Source: Flammeovirgaceae bacterium SG7u.111
GTDB taxonomy: Bacteria; Bacteroidota; Bacteroidia; Cytophagales; Flammeovirgaceae
Direction of reading: 5' to 3'
Assembly: GCA_034044135.1 (NCBI GenBank)
Contig: CP139021.1
Span: forward strand, 3,673,635-3,737,634
DNA: 64,000 nt
The notes beneath the pieces are model-generated. The model was not told the origin of the DNA and did not search any database. It worked only from the letters and a program-made list of their open reading frames with translations. The translations under genes were made by a program, and so were the position numbers. This document shows, piece after piece, positions 52,467 through 64,000 of the stretch (positions are counted from its first letter, which is position 1; each line of letters begins with the position of its first letter).

Positions 52467-54491
52467 CTATTCCCAAATGATTGGCATCCAAACCGTCATT
52501 TCGGCTTGACCTCTGTTACTCCATGCATAATAAGGCACGAATGAAACAGGGATTTTCTCCAACACAGGCTTTTTCAAGGTATAATACATTCCTTCATTTT
52601 TATCCTTTCTGAGCATCACATCCCCCTTAATGGTAGAAAGACCACCCAAAAAGTCTGGACGATATTCTGCTTCTAGCTTAGAAGACAATGGAAGGTATAT
52701 ATCCAAGATACTGGCTCCTTTTGGCAAGTCTGGAGATTCTACACAGTAAACAACTGGGCCTCTTTGTATGGCAACTTGGTTTCTTACTTCTTCTATCCTC
52801 TGATGACCTTCTACCAAGTTCACGTCCATAGGAAGCTCCAAAGCAACTACGTCACCTTTTTTCCATTTGCGCTCTATTTTGGCAAATTCGCCAGAAGTAA
52901 TCTCAACACCGGCATCAGCTCCGTTTACAGTAATTTTAGCACTCTCAGCCCAGTTAGGGATTCTGAGCAAAAGCTCGAACGCATCTTTTTTACAATCTTC
53001 TACCGTGATTTTCACCGAGCCTTCCCAAGGGTAATTCGTTTCTTGCACAAGTTCGATTTCCGAGCCATCTAGCAAAGTTGTCTCCAGCTTGTTGCCGCCA
53101 TAAAGGTTTACCGCAATCCCCTTTGCAGATTTGCTATATGCCCAGCCAGACACTTTTGCAATAGTCCTCACCAAGTTTGGAGGGCAGCAGAAACACGCCA
53201 AATAAGGCTCTCTTTTAGGAGATTCGGTCACATTCGCATGCGCATCGTAATCTCTGGTGTTGTTGACCATCCGCAACGGATTTGAATAGAAATAGTCTTT
53301 TCCTTCCAAACTAATACCAGAAAGTGCGCTGTTATACAACACCAATTCCATTACATCTGCATATTTTGAATCGCCATGAAGCCCGAGCATACGATAGCTG
53401 AACATTGAGTTACACACATTGGCACAGGTCTCGTTATATGCCGTCATGTTTGGCATCATGTACGCATCAATGAAGCCTTCTTGGATCATATCTCTGTGCG
53501 TTGAAGCTCCATAATGCGCTTGACCAACTGCACCGGTTACGTACATTTTTTTATCCGTGACGTTACTCCAAAGCCTGTCCAATGCATCAATTAATGCGTT
53601 TTCTCCAGTTTCAGCATACACATCGGCTGCGCCTGCATAGTAATACAAAGCCAATACAGCATGCCCGACCGCTTCGCTCGATTCTCTTAGGGCAGTACGC
53701 TCTTGTACCATATCGCCTATCGGATACCCTTTGGTAGTTGGGTGATCCCCTACTTTGTATTTACCACGATTGTTGATGAAAACCTCGGCTAGTTCCAAGT
53801 ATCTCTTGTCATCAGTAGTTCTATAAAGCTCCACCAAGCCCATAATCTGCGTTTGGTTGAATCCGAAGCGACCGAATTGCTTCGTTTGCGGGCTGAAGAT
53901 TGTGTAAAGAAGATCAGCGTGTTTGATGGCAATGTCTAAGAAATTTCGTTGACCCGTAATTCTGTAATGAATGCAGGCACTCGTAAGCAAGTGACCCGTG
54001 TTGTACATCTCATGAAACCTACGGTTTTCGTACCTATCTACATTGTCCCTCAGCTGTGTTTGAGTCTGCAAGTACCCATCCTTTTCTTGGGCTTTTCCTA
54101 TAATTTCGATGTAGCCGTTAACTTCTTCCAACAATTTTTTATCTCCATTTTGGGCATACACGTACATTACTGCTTCCATGTACTTATAAAAATCGCCATC
54201 GTGCCAGTGCATTCCTTGGTGCTTCCCTTCTTTCAGCCCTGCGGCAATCTTAAAATTATTGAGGGCATGCCCCGTATCTCCAGTAAGAACTTCACCCATA
54301 TACGGGAGCATGCTTTTTTCAAGAGTCTTGAACTTATCTGCCCAAAAACCCTCCGTCCATACGCAGTCTCCCATGTCTATGCTTTTCAGCTTCACATTTG
54401 GGCTAGCAGCATTATTGATAATTCCTTTTTGTTGGGCAAAGCTCAGCTGAGCCGCCATTATTCCAATAATAAAAACCAGTGTCTTTTTCAT
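52467..54491 (-). CDS. GH127-family glycoside hydrolase
   Basis: A 674-residue exported enzyme from 54491 (MKKTLVFIIG, signal peptide ending LSFAQ). It has the GH127 (formerly DUF1680) alpha/alpha barrel with the cysteine-zinc site: MTAYNETCANVCNSMFSYRM supplies Glu and Cys, and LACFCCPPNLVRTIAKV supplies the Cys-Cys pair, one of which acts as nucleophile in characterised members. The founding activity is beta-L-arabinofuranosidase, but a Zobellia carrageenan-locus member acts on 3,6-anhydro-D-galactose. Placement among sulfatases favours an anhydrogalactosidase-type role. Second gene of the operon. Confidence 0.88.
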   Translation of the reverse strand: MKKTLVFIIGIMAAQLSFAQQKGIINNAASPNVKLKSIDMGDCVWTEGFWADKFKTLEKSMLPYMGEVLTGDTGHALNNFKIAAGLKEGKHQGMHWHDGDFYKYMEAVMYVYAQNGDKKLLEEVNGYIEIIGKAQEKDGYLQTQTQLRDNVDRYENRRFHEMYNTGHLLTSACIHYRITGQRNFLDIAIKHADLLYTIFSPQTKQFGRFGFNQTQIMGLVELYRTTDDKRYLELAEVFINNRGKYKVGDHPTTKGYPIGDMVQERTALRESSEAVGHAVLALYYYAGAADVYAETGENALIDALDRLWSNVTDKKMYVTGAVGQAHYGASTHRDMIQEGFIDAYMMPNMTAYNETCANVCNSMFSYRMLGLHGDSKYADVMELVLYNSALSGISLEGKDYFYSNPLRMVNNTRDYDAHANVTESPKREPYLACFCCPPNLVRTIAKVSGWAYSKSAKGIAVNLYGGNKLETTLLDGSEIELVQETNYPWEGSVKITVEDCKKDAFELLLRIPNWAESAKITVNGADAGVEITSGEFAKIERKWKKGDVVALELPMDVNLVEGHQRIEEVRNQVAIQRGPVVYCVESPDLPKGASILDIYLPLSSKLEAEYRPDFLGGLSTIKGDVMLRKDKNEGMYYTLKKPVLEKIPVSFVPYYAWSNRGQAEMTVWMPIIWE

Positions 54492-54549
54492 ATCTGTATA
54501 TTTCATTTTTCTACCTACTGCAACTCTTAAATTATTATCTATCTTAAAA

Positions 54550-55947
54550 TCAGTTCTCTTTAGATCCGTTCCTGTATTTAGTCATCCGATCTACATCGTA
54601 TTTTTCAAACTTGTTTTGAAGTAGCCACCTAGGCCGTCCCAACGTCATTTCCCAATCAAAAAGCTGCTTAAAAAGTACTTTAACTTTTTCTGGATGAACC
54701 GAAGCCAAATTGTTTTGCTCAGAAATATCTTTGCTGATATCGAACAATTCCGCTGGTCTGTCCGAATACCTGATCAGTTTCCAATCGCCGTCTCTTACCA
54801 CCGCCCTTGTTCCTTTTTTCCAATAAAGCACTTGGTGGGGTCTTTCCTTGTTTTCACCTTGCAGGTAAGGTATCAAGTCCACGCCATCGATGTTGGCCAA
54901 AGTATCGACCTTGCCACCCGCCGCCGCAAAGAACGTGGGAAGCAAGTCGAGTGTGCTTACAGGGTAATCATAGTTGGTGTTCTTCTTAAGTTTTGCTGGC
55001 CAACTGATAAGGAAAGGAACTCTGATCCCTCCTTCCAAATGGTTCGATTTTGTTCCGCTCAGAGGGTTGTTCACAGAAGCGTTCTTGTCAGAAGGGCCGC
55101 CGTTGTCGTTTGTGAAAACAACTATCGTATTTTCGTCTAAGCCAAGCTCTTTCAATTTATCGAATACTTTCCCACATGCCCTGTCCAGCGCCAAGGTCAT
55201 TGCAGCTACTTCTTGCCTTTTTCCCGTAAGCTGTGGAAATTGTTTCAAATCTTCTTCGGTCGCATCCATTGGCGTATGCACCGCATTGAAAGCTAAAAGA
55301 GCGAAAAAAGGCTTATCCTTATTTTTTTCGATGAAAATATTCGTTTCTTCAGCCAATACATCGGTAAGGTAGCCTTCGTGCTCGGCAAATCCACCAAGCC
55401 CTCTTTCAAGCCTGTTCAATGTTTCTGCTGGTGCTTTTTGGTAAGGAAAATAGCTCCTCGCTCCTCCCCTAAACCCGAAAAACTCATCGAAGCCTCTATT
55501 AGTAGGGTGAAACTTGTCCGTACCTCCCAAATGCCACTTGCCAAAATAAGCGGTAGCATATCCCATCGACTTCATATAATCTCCCATAGTCACCTCGCTC
55601 AGTGGGATGCCCATATTTGGGCCATCTTCGGCAGAAACTTCGCTCATAAAACCAGGTACATTATTTTCCTCAAATCCAAACTTCTGTTGGTACCTGCCCG
55701 TGAGGAGGCCAGCCCGTGAAGGTCCACAGACCGAAGCTGATACATAACCTTGGGAAAATTTCACGCTCTGGGTAGCGAACTGATCGAGGTTAGGGGTTTT
55801 CATTACTTTGCTCCCTTGGAATCCAAAATCGGCATAACCGGCATCGTCAATAAATATGAGAAGGATGTTGGGTTTGTCTTGAGCTGTGCCCAAAAGAGGA
55901 CTTACCAAAAGGAAAATCAATGCAAGTATGTGTGTTGTTCTTTTCAT
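54550..55947 (-). CDS. S1-family sulfatase (possibly S1_19-like)
   Basis: A 465-residue exported sulfatase (signal peptide ending LLGTAQ). [20 protein letters not shown] has the DD and [20 protein letters not shown] the formylglycine cysteine (C74). The extended [12 protein letters not shown] segment resembles the S1_19 group, which includes carrageenan sulfatases; this is a by-eye comparison. [20 protein letters not shown] and [20 protein letters not shown] follow. It is the first gene of the operon that continues with GH127 and two lipoprotein sulfatases. Confidence 0.92.
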   Translation of the reverse strand: MKRTTHILALIFLLVSPLLGTAQDKPNILLIFIDDAGYADFGFQGSKVMKTPNLDQFATQSVKFSQGYVSASVCGPSRAGLLTGRYQQKFGFEENNVPGFMSEVSAEDGPNMGIPLSEVTMGDYMKSMGYATAYFGKWHLGGTDKFHPTNRGFDEFFGFRGGARSYFPYQKAPAETLNRLERGLGGFAEHEGYLTDVLAEETNIFIEKNKDKPFFALLAFNAVHTPMDATEEDLKQFPQLTGKRQEVAAMTLALDRACGKVFDKLKELGLDENTIVVFTNDNGGPSDKNASVNNPLSGTKSNHLEGGIRVPFLISWPAKLKKNTNYDYPVSTLDLLPTFFAAAGGKVDTLANIDGVDLIPYLQGENKERPHQVLYWKKGTRAVVRDGDWKLIRYSDRPAELFDISKDISEQNNLASVHPEKVKVLFKQLFDWEMTLGRPRWLLQNKFEKYDVDRMTKYRNGSKEN

Positions 55948-56127
55948 TTATGTGTGTCTTTGACAAAAGGCTGCTGCCAAACTTGTTATTGGTAATTTTA
56001 CAATTTCAAAATAAGGGAATTATACTGGCTAAGTATTGATGGAATTTACCCTGTGTTTACAGTATTTTACCTCTCTTTCGCCATTTGGAGGGAAAATGGG
56101 GTAAAATATTGCCAAATAACAAAAAAA

Positions 56128-56154
56128 GCCCGCCTACTTAAAGAGCAGACGGGC
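56128..56154 (-). terminator. Terminator after the VOC gene
   Basis: GCCCGCCT (56128-56135) pairs with AGACGGGC (56147-56154), one wobble on the minus strand, followed there by TTTTTTT. It is one of three similar hairpins within 1.6 kb. Confidence 0.72.
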
Positions 56155-56177
56155 AGCCGGATTTACTAAACAATTGG

Positions 56178-56504
56178 TTAGTTTTCTTTAATCTCCATAA
56201 ACTCAACTGGCGAGCCGTTGTGTGCTATAAATGCAACCCTTACTCCATCGCCAGGGGAAAATGTCTCAACTAATATTTCTTTACCCTCCAAAGCCTCTTC
56301 AATATTATCTACCAAAAAGGCCACATGCGGAAGAGTTCTAAACATCTCCGGCATTGGGCTGTCGGCATCAAACTTTATCCACTCGACCCCGAATTCATCT
56401 TTGCTAAATTCTGTATAATGGATTTTTCCCGGTTCATAAAAACCGTCCCAGTTTTTTTCTTCGGTGGTAGGGATTCCGATATGGCTAAATTTGTACACTG
56501 TCAT
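56178..56504 (-). CDS. VOC-family (glyoxalase-like) protein
   Basis: A 108-residue single VOC domain: YKFSHIGIPTTEEKNWDGFY opens with the metal-ligand histidine, FRTLPHVAFLVDNIEEALEG repeats it, and VRVAFIAHNGSPVEFMEIKE ends with the glutamate ligand. It lacks a signal peptide. These metal-binding domains serve as isomerases, dioxygenases or lyases. It sits alone between the sulfatase operon and the GH2 operon; a role in sugar processing is possible but not indicated by sequence. Confidence 0.82.
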   Translation of the reverse strand: MTVYKFSHIGIPTTEEKNWDGFYEPGKIHYTEFSKDEFGVEWIKFDADSPMPEMFRTLPHVAFLVDNIEEALEGKEILVETFSPGDGVRVAFIAHNGSPVEFMEIKEN

Positions 56505-56891
56505 AGTTTCTTGTTTTCATATTTTACAAGTACAAATAAACCCTTTATTACCGGCTATGAATTGATGAAAATTATCCTCTAATTACTGTATTTTACCTTT
56601 CTTTTTTGTAGTATTTGGTTTAAAGAAAATGTTCTAAAAAAGTAAGCCCATCTGCTCTCTGAAAGGTGGGCTTACTTTTTCTTAGGTCTATTAAACTTAA
56701 GAGTGCTTTAGGTGCATCTAAAGCCTATTGAGGCATAGTTCAAAAACCTCACATATACAAGCAAATAGACACTCGAAAACATTGTTAACCTTTTGGGCAA
56801 CTTGGAATTATAGGCTATCTTGCAATAGAACCATAAGAAAAACAAAGGAATTGTCTGTTATACAAATGTTGTCAGTCTTAAAAAACTTGAA
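56505..56891. other. Divergent spacer with an orphan hairpin
   Basis: A 387-base spacer between divergent genes. It holds a strong terminator-like hairpin (56637-56680), odd for a divergent spacer. Short frames here have no domain. A small RNA ending at the hairpin is possible but no promoter was identified. Confidence 0.4.
56637..56680. terminator. Orphan terminator-like hairpin
   Basis: AAAAAGTAAGCCCA (56637-56650) pairs perfectly with TGGGCTTACTTTTT (56667-56680). It reads as a terminator in both directions but lies between two divergent starts. It shares the AAGCCCATCTGCT-type sequence with 57668-57698. Confidence 0.65.
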
Positions 56892-57599
56892 ATGGTCAAA
56901 TGTGATAACCATGAATTTGAACTTCTAAGTAAACTCGTGTTACCAATATTAGAGTCTGACCCGAACCGTTTCTCACATGCGATTACTCAATTGCAAAAAA
57001 TGAGAGATGATCACGGATTAAAATTTGAAATTTCCGAACATCATACAGGTTTTGCCTCAATCCCTTTATCATTAACGTTTTTCAAAAAATCAAAAAGGTC
57101 GAAGAGCGAAGATCACTTTAGACTATCAAACATTTTCGTTCTCAATAAAGACGGACAACTCAAAGAATTAAAAATCTATATTATGGCGAACCTAATAATT
57201 GGAATCGCGATAAAAGATGAATTGAAAAACATTGATTCCTTGAGCCTAGACTATTCTAAAATGCGTCAAGATAAACCCCCAAAGAATCCGTATCTAGTAT
57301 CAAATGCTGACCTAGAAGGAATGTTTGATAGAACTCCAGGTCTAATTGATTTCTTAGATTGTGAATTCACAAGCGAAATGTACAAGATAAATAATGAAAC
57401 GTTATACCGGATCATTGCATTCGATGATTATAGATGCATTTGTATAAATTCAAAAAATCAGGTTTTCAAGGTAAACTTCAAGACTCCTATCGTTCAAAAA
57501 CTTTTTCATAGTCTTCATGAGTTTGAGATTGCCCTTAAAGAAAATAATGATTACGTGTTTGAACTCTTTGGAGAAAAATCTAAAAATCATGTCAGTTAA
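56892..57599 (+). CDS. Protein of unknown function
   Basis: A 235-residue soluble protein and the only plus-strand gene in the 39-64 kb region. It has no signal peptide. Recognisable only in general terms: a helical start (FELLSKLVLPILESDPNRFS), a basic middle (FFKKSKRSKSEDHF), then alternating strands (LYRIIAFDDYRCICINSKNQ) and a helix-rich C-terminus. Base composition is more AT-rich than its neighbours, which may mean recent acquisition. No domain was identified and no link to polysaccharide use is visible. Confidence 0.55.
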   Translation: MVKCDNHEFELLSKLVLPILESDPNRFSHAITQLQKMRDDHGLKFEISEHHTGFASIPLSLTFFKKSKRSKSEDHFRLSNIFVLNKDGQLKELKIYIMANLIIGIAIKDELKNIDSLSLDYSKMRQDKPPKNPYLVSNADLEGMFDRTPGLIDFLDCEFTSEMYKINNETLYRIIAFDDYRCICINSKNQVFKVNFKTPIVQKLFHSLHEFEIALKENNDYVFELFGEKSKNHVS

Positions 57600-57667
57600 C
57601 AATGACTATAAAACACAAACTTAGCTAGCCGAAACGCAGGGCAAAAATCAAACCCTCATTACACAAA

Positions 57668-57698
57668 AAGCCCATCTACTTCAAAAGCAGATGGGCTT
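57668..57698. terminator. Bidirectional terminator
   Basis: AAGCCCATCT (57668-57677) pairs perfectly with AGATGGGCTT (57689-57698). It lies between the convergent unknown gene and the GH2 gene and belongs to the same hairpin family as 56637-56680. Confidence 0.75.
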
Positions 57699-57720
57699 CA
57701 ATATTTCTTACTATTGAATC

Positions 57721-60948
<3,228 letters not shown>

Positions 60949-60992
60949 TCAAGTTAGTTATGTCGGTAAAGGGCTCGTCAACCCTTTGCCTA

Positions 60993-61637
60993 TTATAAAA
61001 AGTCTCGCAGTTCTTCCTTGAAACTTAGGAAAAACTTTGTTAATCCGTCAAAATCTCCGTCTTTAATTAGTTCCTTATGCAGCAAAGTGCTTCCCATTCC
61101 TGCTCCTACAGCTCCCGCCTCAAAAAATGATTTGATGTTTTCCAAGTTTACTCCTCCTGTAGGCAAAAGTTTGATTTGATTTAAAGGAGCCAATACATCT
61201 TTTATATAGCGCGTGCCTAGTTGCGTGGCTGGAAAAATCTTCACCGCCGTAGCCCCCAAAGACCAAGCTTTGTAGATTTCGGTAGGAGAATACGCTCCTG
61301 GGAAAATAGGAATTCCTTTGGCAACGGAAGCTTTGATAACCTCTTCGTCCATAATAGGAGTAACAATGAACTGTGCTCCTGCCCCAACAGCTTTGTTGAA
61401 ATCGTCCATGGAGCAAACCGTTCCCGCACCTATCATAAGATCGGGGAATTCTTCCCTCAGCTTAGGGATCATTTCGGTTACCCCAGCCGTATTCATGGTA
61501 ACTTCTAAGGTATAGAAACCTGCATCGGCAAACGATCTGGCGATGTTTCTGACTATTTCAAAGTCCATTCCCCTGATTATGCCTACCAGGGGTGCTTTTT
61601 TAAACTTTTCCCAAGAAAAGGATTCGTTATTTTCCAT
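60993..61637 (-). CDS. 2-keto-3-deoxy-6-phosphogalactonate/gluconate aldolase
   Basis: A 214-residue class I aldolase of the KDPG/KDPGal family. APLVGIIRGMDFEIV opens the barrel, FYTLEVTMNTAG has the catalytic Glu (~45), IGAGTVCSMDDF follows, and the Schiff-base lysine is K133 in GATAVKIFPATQLG. LLPTGGVNLENI binds phosphate. It splits the phosphorylated keto-deoxy acid into pyruvate and glyceraldehyde-3-phosphate. Overlap (11 bases) with the 2-keto-3-deoxygalactonokinase gene makes the galactonate isomer the likely substrate. Confidence 0.9.
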   Translation of the reverse strand: MENNESFSWEKFKKAPLVGIIRGMDFEIVRNIARSFADAGFYTLEVTMNTAGVTEMIPKLREEFPDLMIGAGTVCSMDDFNKAVGAGAQFIVTPIMDEEVIKASVAKGIPIFPGAYSPTEIYKAWSLGATAVKIFPATQLGTRYIKDVLAPLNQIKLLPTGGVNLENIKSFFEAGAVGAGMGSTLLHKELIKDGDFDGLTKFFLSFKEELRDFL

Positions 61638-62577
61638 AAAGTGAAATTATTTTCTTTTGACCTATTAACAAGGCTTTTTCCAAAGCATTTCCTTCCAAAA
61701 CAACAAGTTGATCTGGAGAAACAAGTTGGTCTAAACCTAATTTATAAAGACGAAGTATAGGATTTGGCGCCGCCAAAAATACCGGATTGGAGCTTCCTTT
61801 CAAATAGGCAAGCTCATCTCCAATGAGCAAGCCGCTCAGGAAAAAATAATTATCTTCCTTTATTTTATTTTTGATCAAATGCCTTGCCCTTACGGCAAAC
61901 AAATTCGATGACATCTTCCCTTCCAACCCCAGATCCAAGCCTTCTTTAAAAGCAATTTCCCTTTCTGGCAGCCAGTCATTTGCAAGAACCGAATTGGACA
62001 AAAGACTGCTCTTGGTCAAAACCTCAAATAGCTCACCCGTCATGAAAGTTGTGAAATCGGTGAACTTCCCTTGCTCATAAATAACATGCTTGCTGTGCGT
62101 GCCTGGCAACAAAAGCGTTCCTTTTTGGTAAGTGGAAAGATGTTCTTCTAGCCCAATTGCTTGCACTTCTTCTCCTCGCATCATACCCGTTTCGCTTTTT
62201 GCTCCAGAGATGAGCAACACTTCCAGCCCATTGTGCAAATTCAAATGCTCCCACAACAGATTTTCTCCGCTCAAGCCCAATGGCATACTAGCGTAGCCCA
62301 ACTCGTGAAGACCAATATTGGACGAAGCCATACCCGCTGAAACCACCAAATGCTCCCGGTGTTCTTCTGGGAGCATTTGAATTTGTTCTTTCAGGTATGT
62401 CGCAAAAAACTGGCCCTGATCTACCTCTTTTTGTTTTTGGAAAGCTTCGAAAAGAGCTTTGACTCCTTGGTTGGTCTTGTGCTCTGCCAGCACCTTCAGG
62501 GAATTTGTTTCTACTACCCTCAACCTAAAGTTGGAAGTACCCCAATCGCAGCTTATAAAAAAATTAACCAAACTCAT
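61627..62577 (-). CDS. dgoK: 2-keto-3-deoxygalactonokinase
   Basis: A 316-residue kinase of the DgoK family. It begins FFISCDWGTSNFRLRVVE (the ATPase-fold phosphate loop), then HLVVSAGMASSNIGLHELGY, LLISGAKSETGMMRGEEVQA and LLLPGTHSKHVIYEQGKFTD. It phosphorylates 2-keto-3-deoxygalactonate, the product formed from D-galactonate or from 3,6-anhydrogalactonate after ring opening. It is placed five bases after the aldehyde dehydrogenase and overlaps the aldolase, so the three are one catabolic module. Confidence 0.9.
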   Translation of the reverse strand: MSLVNFFISCDWGTSNFRLRVVETNSLKVLAEHKTNQGVKALFEAFQKQKEVDQGQFFATYLKEQIQMLPEEHREHLVVSAGMASSNIGLHELGYASMPLGLSGENLLWEHLNLHNGLEVLLISGAKSETGMMRGEEVQAIGLEEHLSTYQKGTLLLPGTHSKHVIYEQGKFTDFTTFMTGELFEVLTKSSLLSNSVLANDWLPEREIAFKEGLDLGLEGKMSSNLFAVRARHLIKNKIKEDNYFFLSGLLIGDELAYLKGSSNPVFLAAPNPILRLYKLGLDQLVSPDQLVVLEGNALEKALLIGQKKIISLYGK

Positions 62578-62582
62578 ATGTA

Positions 62583-64000
62583 TCAGACCAGTGCTAAAGT
62601 TACTCTCTTTTTAATTAGATAATCATCTAGTGCGAAGGTAGAACAATCTACTCCAATTCCACTATTTTTTATACCTCCGTGGGGCAAATAAATATCAAAT
62701 TTCAGCCCGTTGAGGTGGACTTCGCCAAATGCCAGCTTTTCAGTAAAATAAGCCAAAGTAGCTTTATCTGAAGAATAGACATAGGAAGCTAGCCCAGCAT
62801 CGGTGTTGTTGGCCCATTCAATAACCTCTTCTTTTGTTTTGAAAGGTACTATGTTAGCCACAGGCCCAAATATTTCTTTCTGAAGAACAGGCGCATTCGG
62901 GTCGTCGAGACGGATTGCTGTTGGTTGGAAATAAAACCCATCTCCTACCATTTCTTCTCCGCCAAACTTCACTTCGCCACCTTGGCTTACCGCTTCTTTC
63001 ACAATGCCAGAGACTTTTTCCACAGATCTTTTGTTGGTCAGCGGACCCATATCAGGTTTGTTCTCTTTCCCAAAACCAACCTTAGCAGCTTTGAACTTTT
63101 CTACGATACCTTCGGTAAAAGCGTCGATCACAGACTCGTGGATAAAGAACCTGTTAGGTGCTACACAAATTTGCCCAGAGTTCCCAAGCTTCAATGCAGC
63201 TCCGTGTGTAATTGCCACCTCCAAATCGGCATCGTCAAACACTATAAAAGGGGCATTTCCACCACATTCCATGCTATACCGTTTGATGGAAGTTTTGCTA
63301 CTTTGCTCTATCAACTTTTGGGCTGTTTCCGTTGAACCAATCATGGTAATCAACTTTGGTATTTTACTCTCACACAAGGGAATACCTACATTTTGTAAAT
63401 CTCCGCTTATGACTGTGATCACACCTTTGGGGAAATTAATTTCTGCACAAATCTCGCCTATAATATACGCCGAAAGAGGAGAGAATTCAGATGGTTTTAA
63501 CACGATGCTGCAACCTGCTGCCAATGCTGGCCCTAACTTGAAACCAAGGTTGAGCAACGGGAAATTGTACGCCAAAAAAGCAACGGCAACGCCCAAAGGT
63601 TGAGAAACTATTTTATGTTCATGCGTTCCTTCTTTATCTTCTATGGGAAAGTCTTCTCGCTTCTGAATCTCATCGGCATAATAAGCTAGGGAATTGGTAA
63701 TACTTGTAATATCCTCTTCTGTTCCTTCCCACACTTTGCCCATCTCGTGCATAATACTATTGCGAAGCAACTCTTCGTTTTCCAGAAGTTTGTCCCTAAG
63801 CTTATTTATCCACTCTACGCGCTCAGCTACCGGCAGCTTTGACCAATACTCAAACCCTGCTTGGGCGGAAGCCAATGCTCTTTCTGTATCTTCTTTGCTT
63901 GCCAATGCGACGCTTGCAACGGCTTTTTCGTCGGCAGGGCAGATCACCTCTTGCTTTGCATTTATAGACGAGTCGCAAAGCTCTCCATCTATGTATAATT
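62583..64000 (-). CDS. NAD(P)-dependent aldehyde dehydrogenase (5' end outside the window)
   Basis: At least 470 residues are visible; the frame continues upstream through YIDGELCDSS to the window edge, so the start is not seen. Motifs: NFPLLNLGFKLGPALAAGCS and LKPSEFSPL bind cofactor, ITMIGSTETAQKLIEQ follows, the general-base Glu is in SMECGGNAPFIVF, and the catalytic Cys is in NSGQICVAPNRFF. In this operon it is a strong candidate for 3,6-anhydro-L-galactose dehydrogenase, although lactaldehyde or other aldehydes cannot be excluded. A cycloisomerase needed to complete that pathway would have to lie to the right. Confidence 0.88.
   Translation of the reverse strand, partial: LYIDGELCDSSINAKQEVICPADEKAVASVALASKEDTERALASAQAGFEYWSKLPVAERVEWINKLRDKLLENEELLRNSIMHEMGKVWEGTEEDITSITNSLAYYADEIQKREDFPIEDKEGTHEHKIVSQPLGVAVAFLAYNFPLLNLGFKLGPALAAGCSIVLKPSEFSPLSAYIIGEICAEINFPKGVITVISGDLQNVGIPLCESKIPKLITMIGSTETAQKLIEQSSKTSIKRYSMECGGNAPFIVFDDADLEVAITHGAALKLGNSGQICVAPNRFFIHESVIDAFTEGIVEKFKAAKVGFGKENKPDMGPLTNKRSVEKVSGIVKEAVSQGGEVKFGGEEMVGDGFYFQPTAIRLDDPNAPVLQKEIFGPVANIVPFKTKEEVIEWANNTDAGLASYVYSSDKATLAYFTEKLAFGEVHLNGLKFDIYLPHGGIKNSGIGVDCSTFALDDYLIKKRVTLALV

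Noticed and set aside
56728-56928. Short plus-strand frame before the 56892 gene
   Set aside because: 66 residues without domain or start context, overlapping the start of a longer frame; treated as chance.

Overview
The window looks like a chromosomal segment of a marine Bacteroidota, most likely of the order Cytophagales. Supporting signs are type IX secretion (T9SS) machinery and C-terminal sorting domains, a MurF-alanine racemase fusion, a carotenoid lycopene cyclase, Bacteroidota-type -7 promoter boxes (TAnnTTTG), AT-rich spacers with few clear Shine-Dalgarno sites, and a large set of enzymes for sulfated algal polysaccharide. No rRNA, tRNA or CRISPR array was recognised.

Layout. 1-1316: gene-free, a GC-rich palindromic repeat followed by a 21-bp periodic array. 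1317-6398: porZ, an operon of two beta-propeller proteins and an outer-membrane barrel, and a methyltransferase. 6545-11345: a large peptidase/propeller/barrel protein, a Crp/Fnr regulator, two rhodaneses and a small membrane protein; a Crp/Fnr-like site lies just upstream of a predicted promoter for the first rhodanese. 11498-16014: lipoprotein, tpiA, chrA, and a divergent TetR/hydrolase pair. 16198-17466: a gene whose 3' end runs into an IS200-type element. 17542-22508: AraC regulator, cupin, DUF2914 membrane protein, M1 peptidase. 22509-23550: gene-free, with another 21-bp array of unrelated sequence. 23551-26599: small unknown genes, a dehydrogenase remnant, and a divergent HxlR/quinone oxidoreductase pair. 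26600-27499: second copy of the repeat found at the left edge. 27500-38971: housekeeping genes (crtY, murF-alr, class V aminotransferase, D-2-hydroxyacid dehydrogenase, folB, DivIVA-like, WD40, phosphopantetheinyl transferase, an internally deleted GH57-like protein, rhlE).

39034-64000 is a polysaccharide utilisation region, almost entirely on the minus strand. It holds a T9SS-exported beta-helix protein, GH29, five sulfatases, GH117, a GH43/GH117-like propeller, GH127 and GH2. It ends with a 2-keto-3-deoxy-6-phosphogalactonate aldolase, a 2-keto-3-deoxygalactonate kinase and an aldehyde dehydrogenase cut by the window edge. GH117 (3,6-anhydro-L-galactosidase) with the KDGal kinase/aldolase pair points to a red-algal galactan (agar, porphyran or a related hybrid galactan). 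Sulfatases and exo-glycosidases would strip oligosaccharides outside the cytoplasm, and the last three enzymes would carry anhydrogalactose to pyruvate and glyceraldehyde-3-phosphate. No SusC/SusD pair, endo-galactanase or dedicated regulator is in the window.

The least expected structure is not a gene. Three intergenic arrays keep an exact 21-bp period (two turns of B-DNA). Two are gapless ~90% identical copies 26 kb apart, and the third has an unrelated unit sequence.
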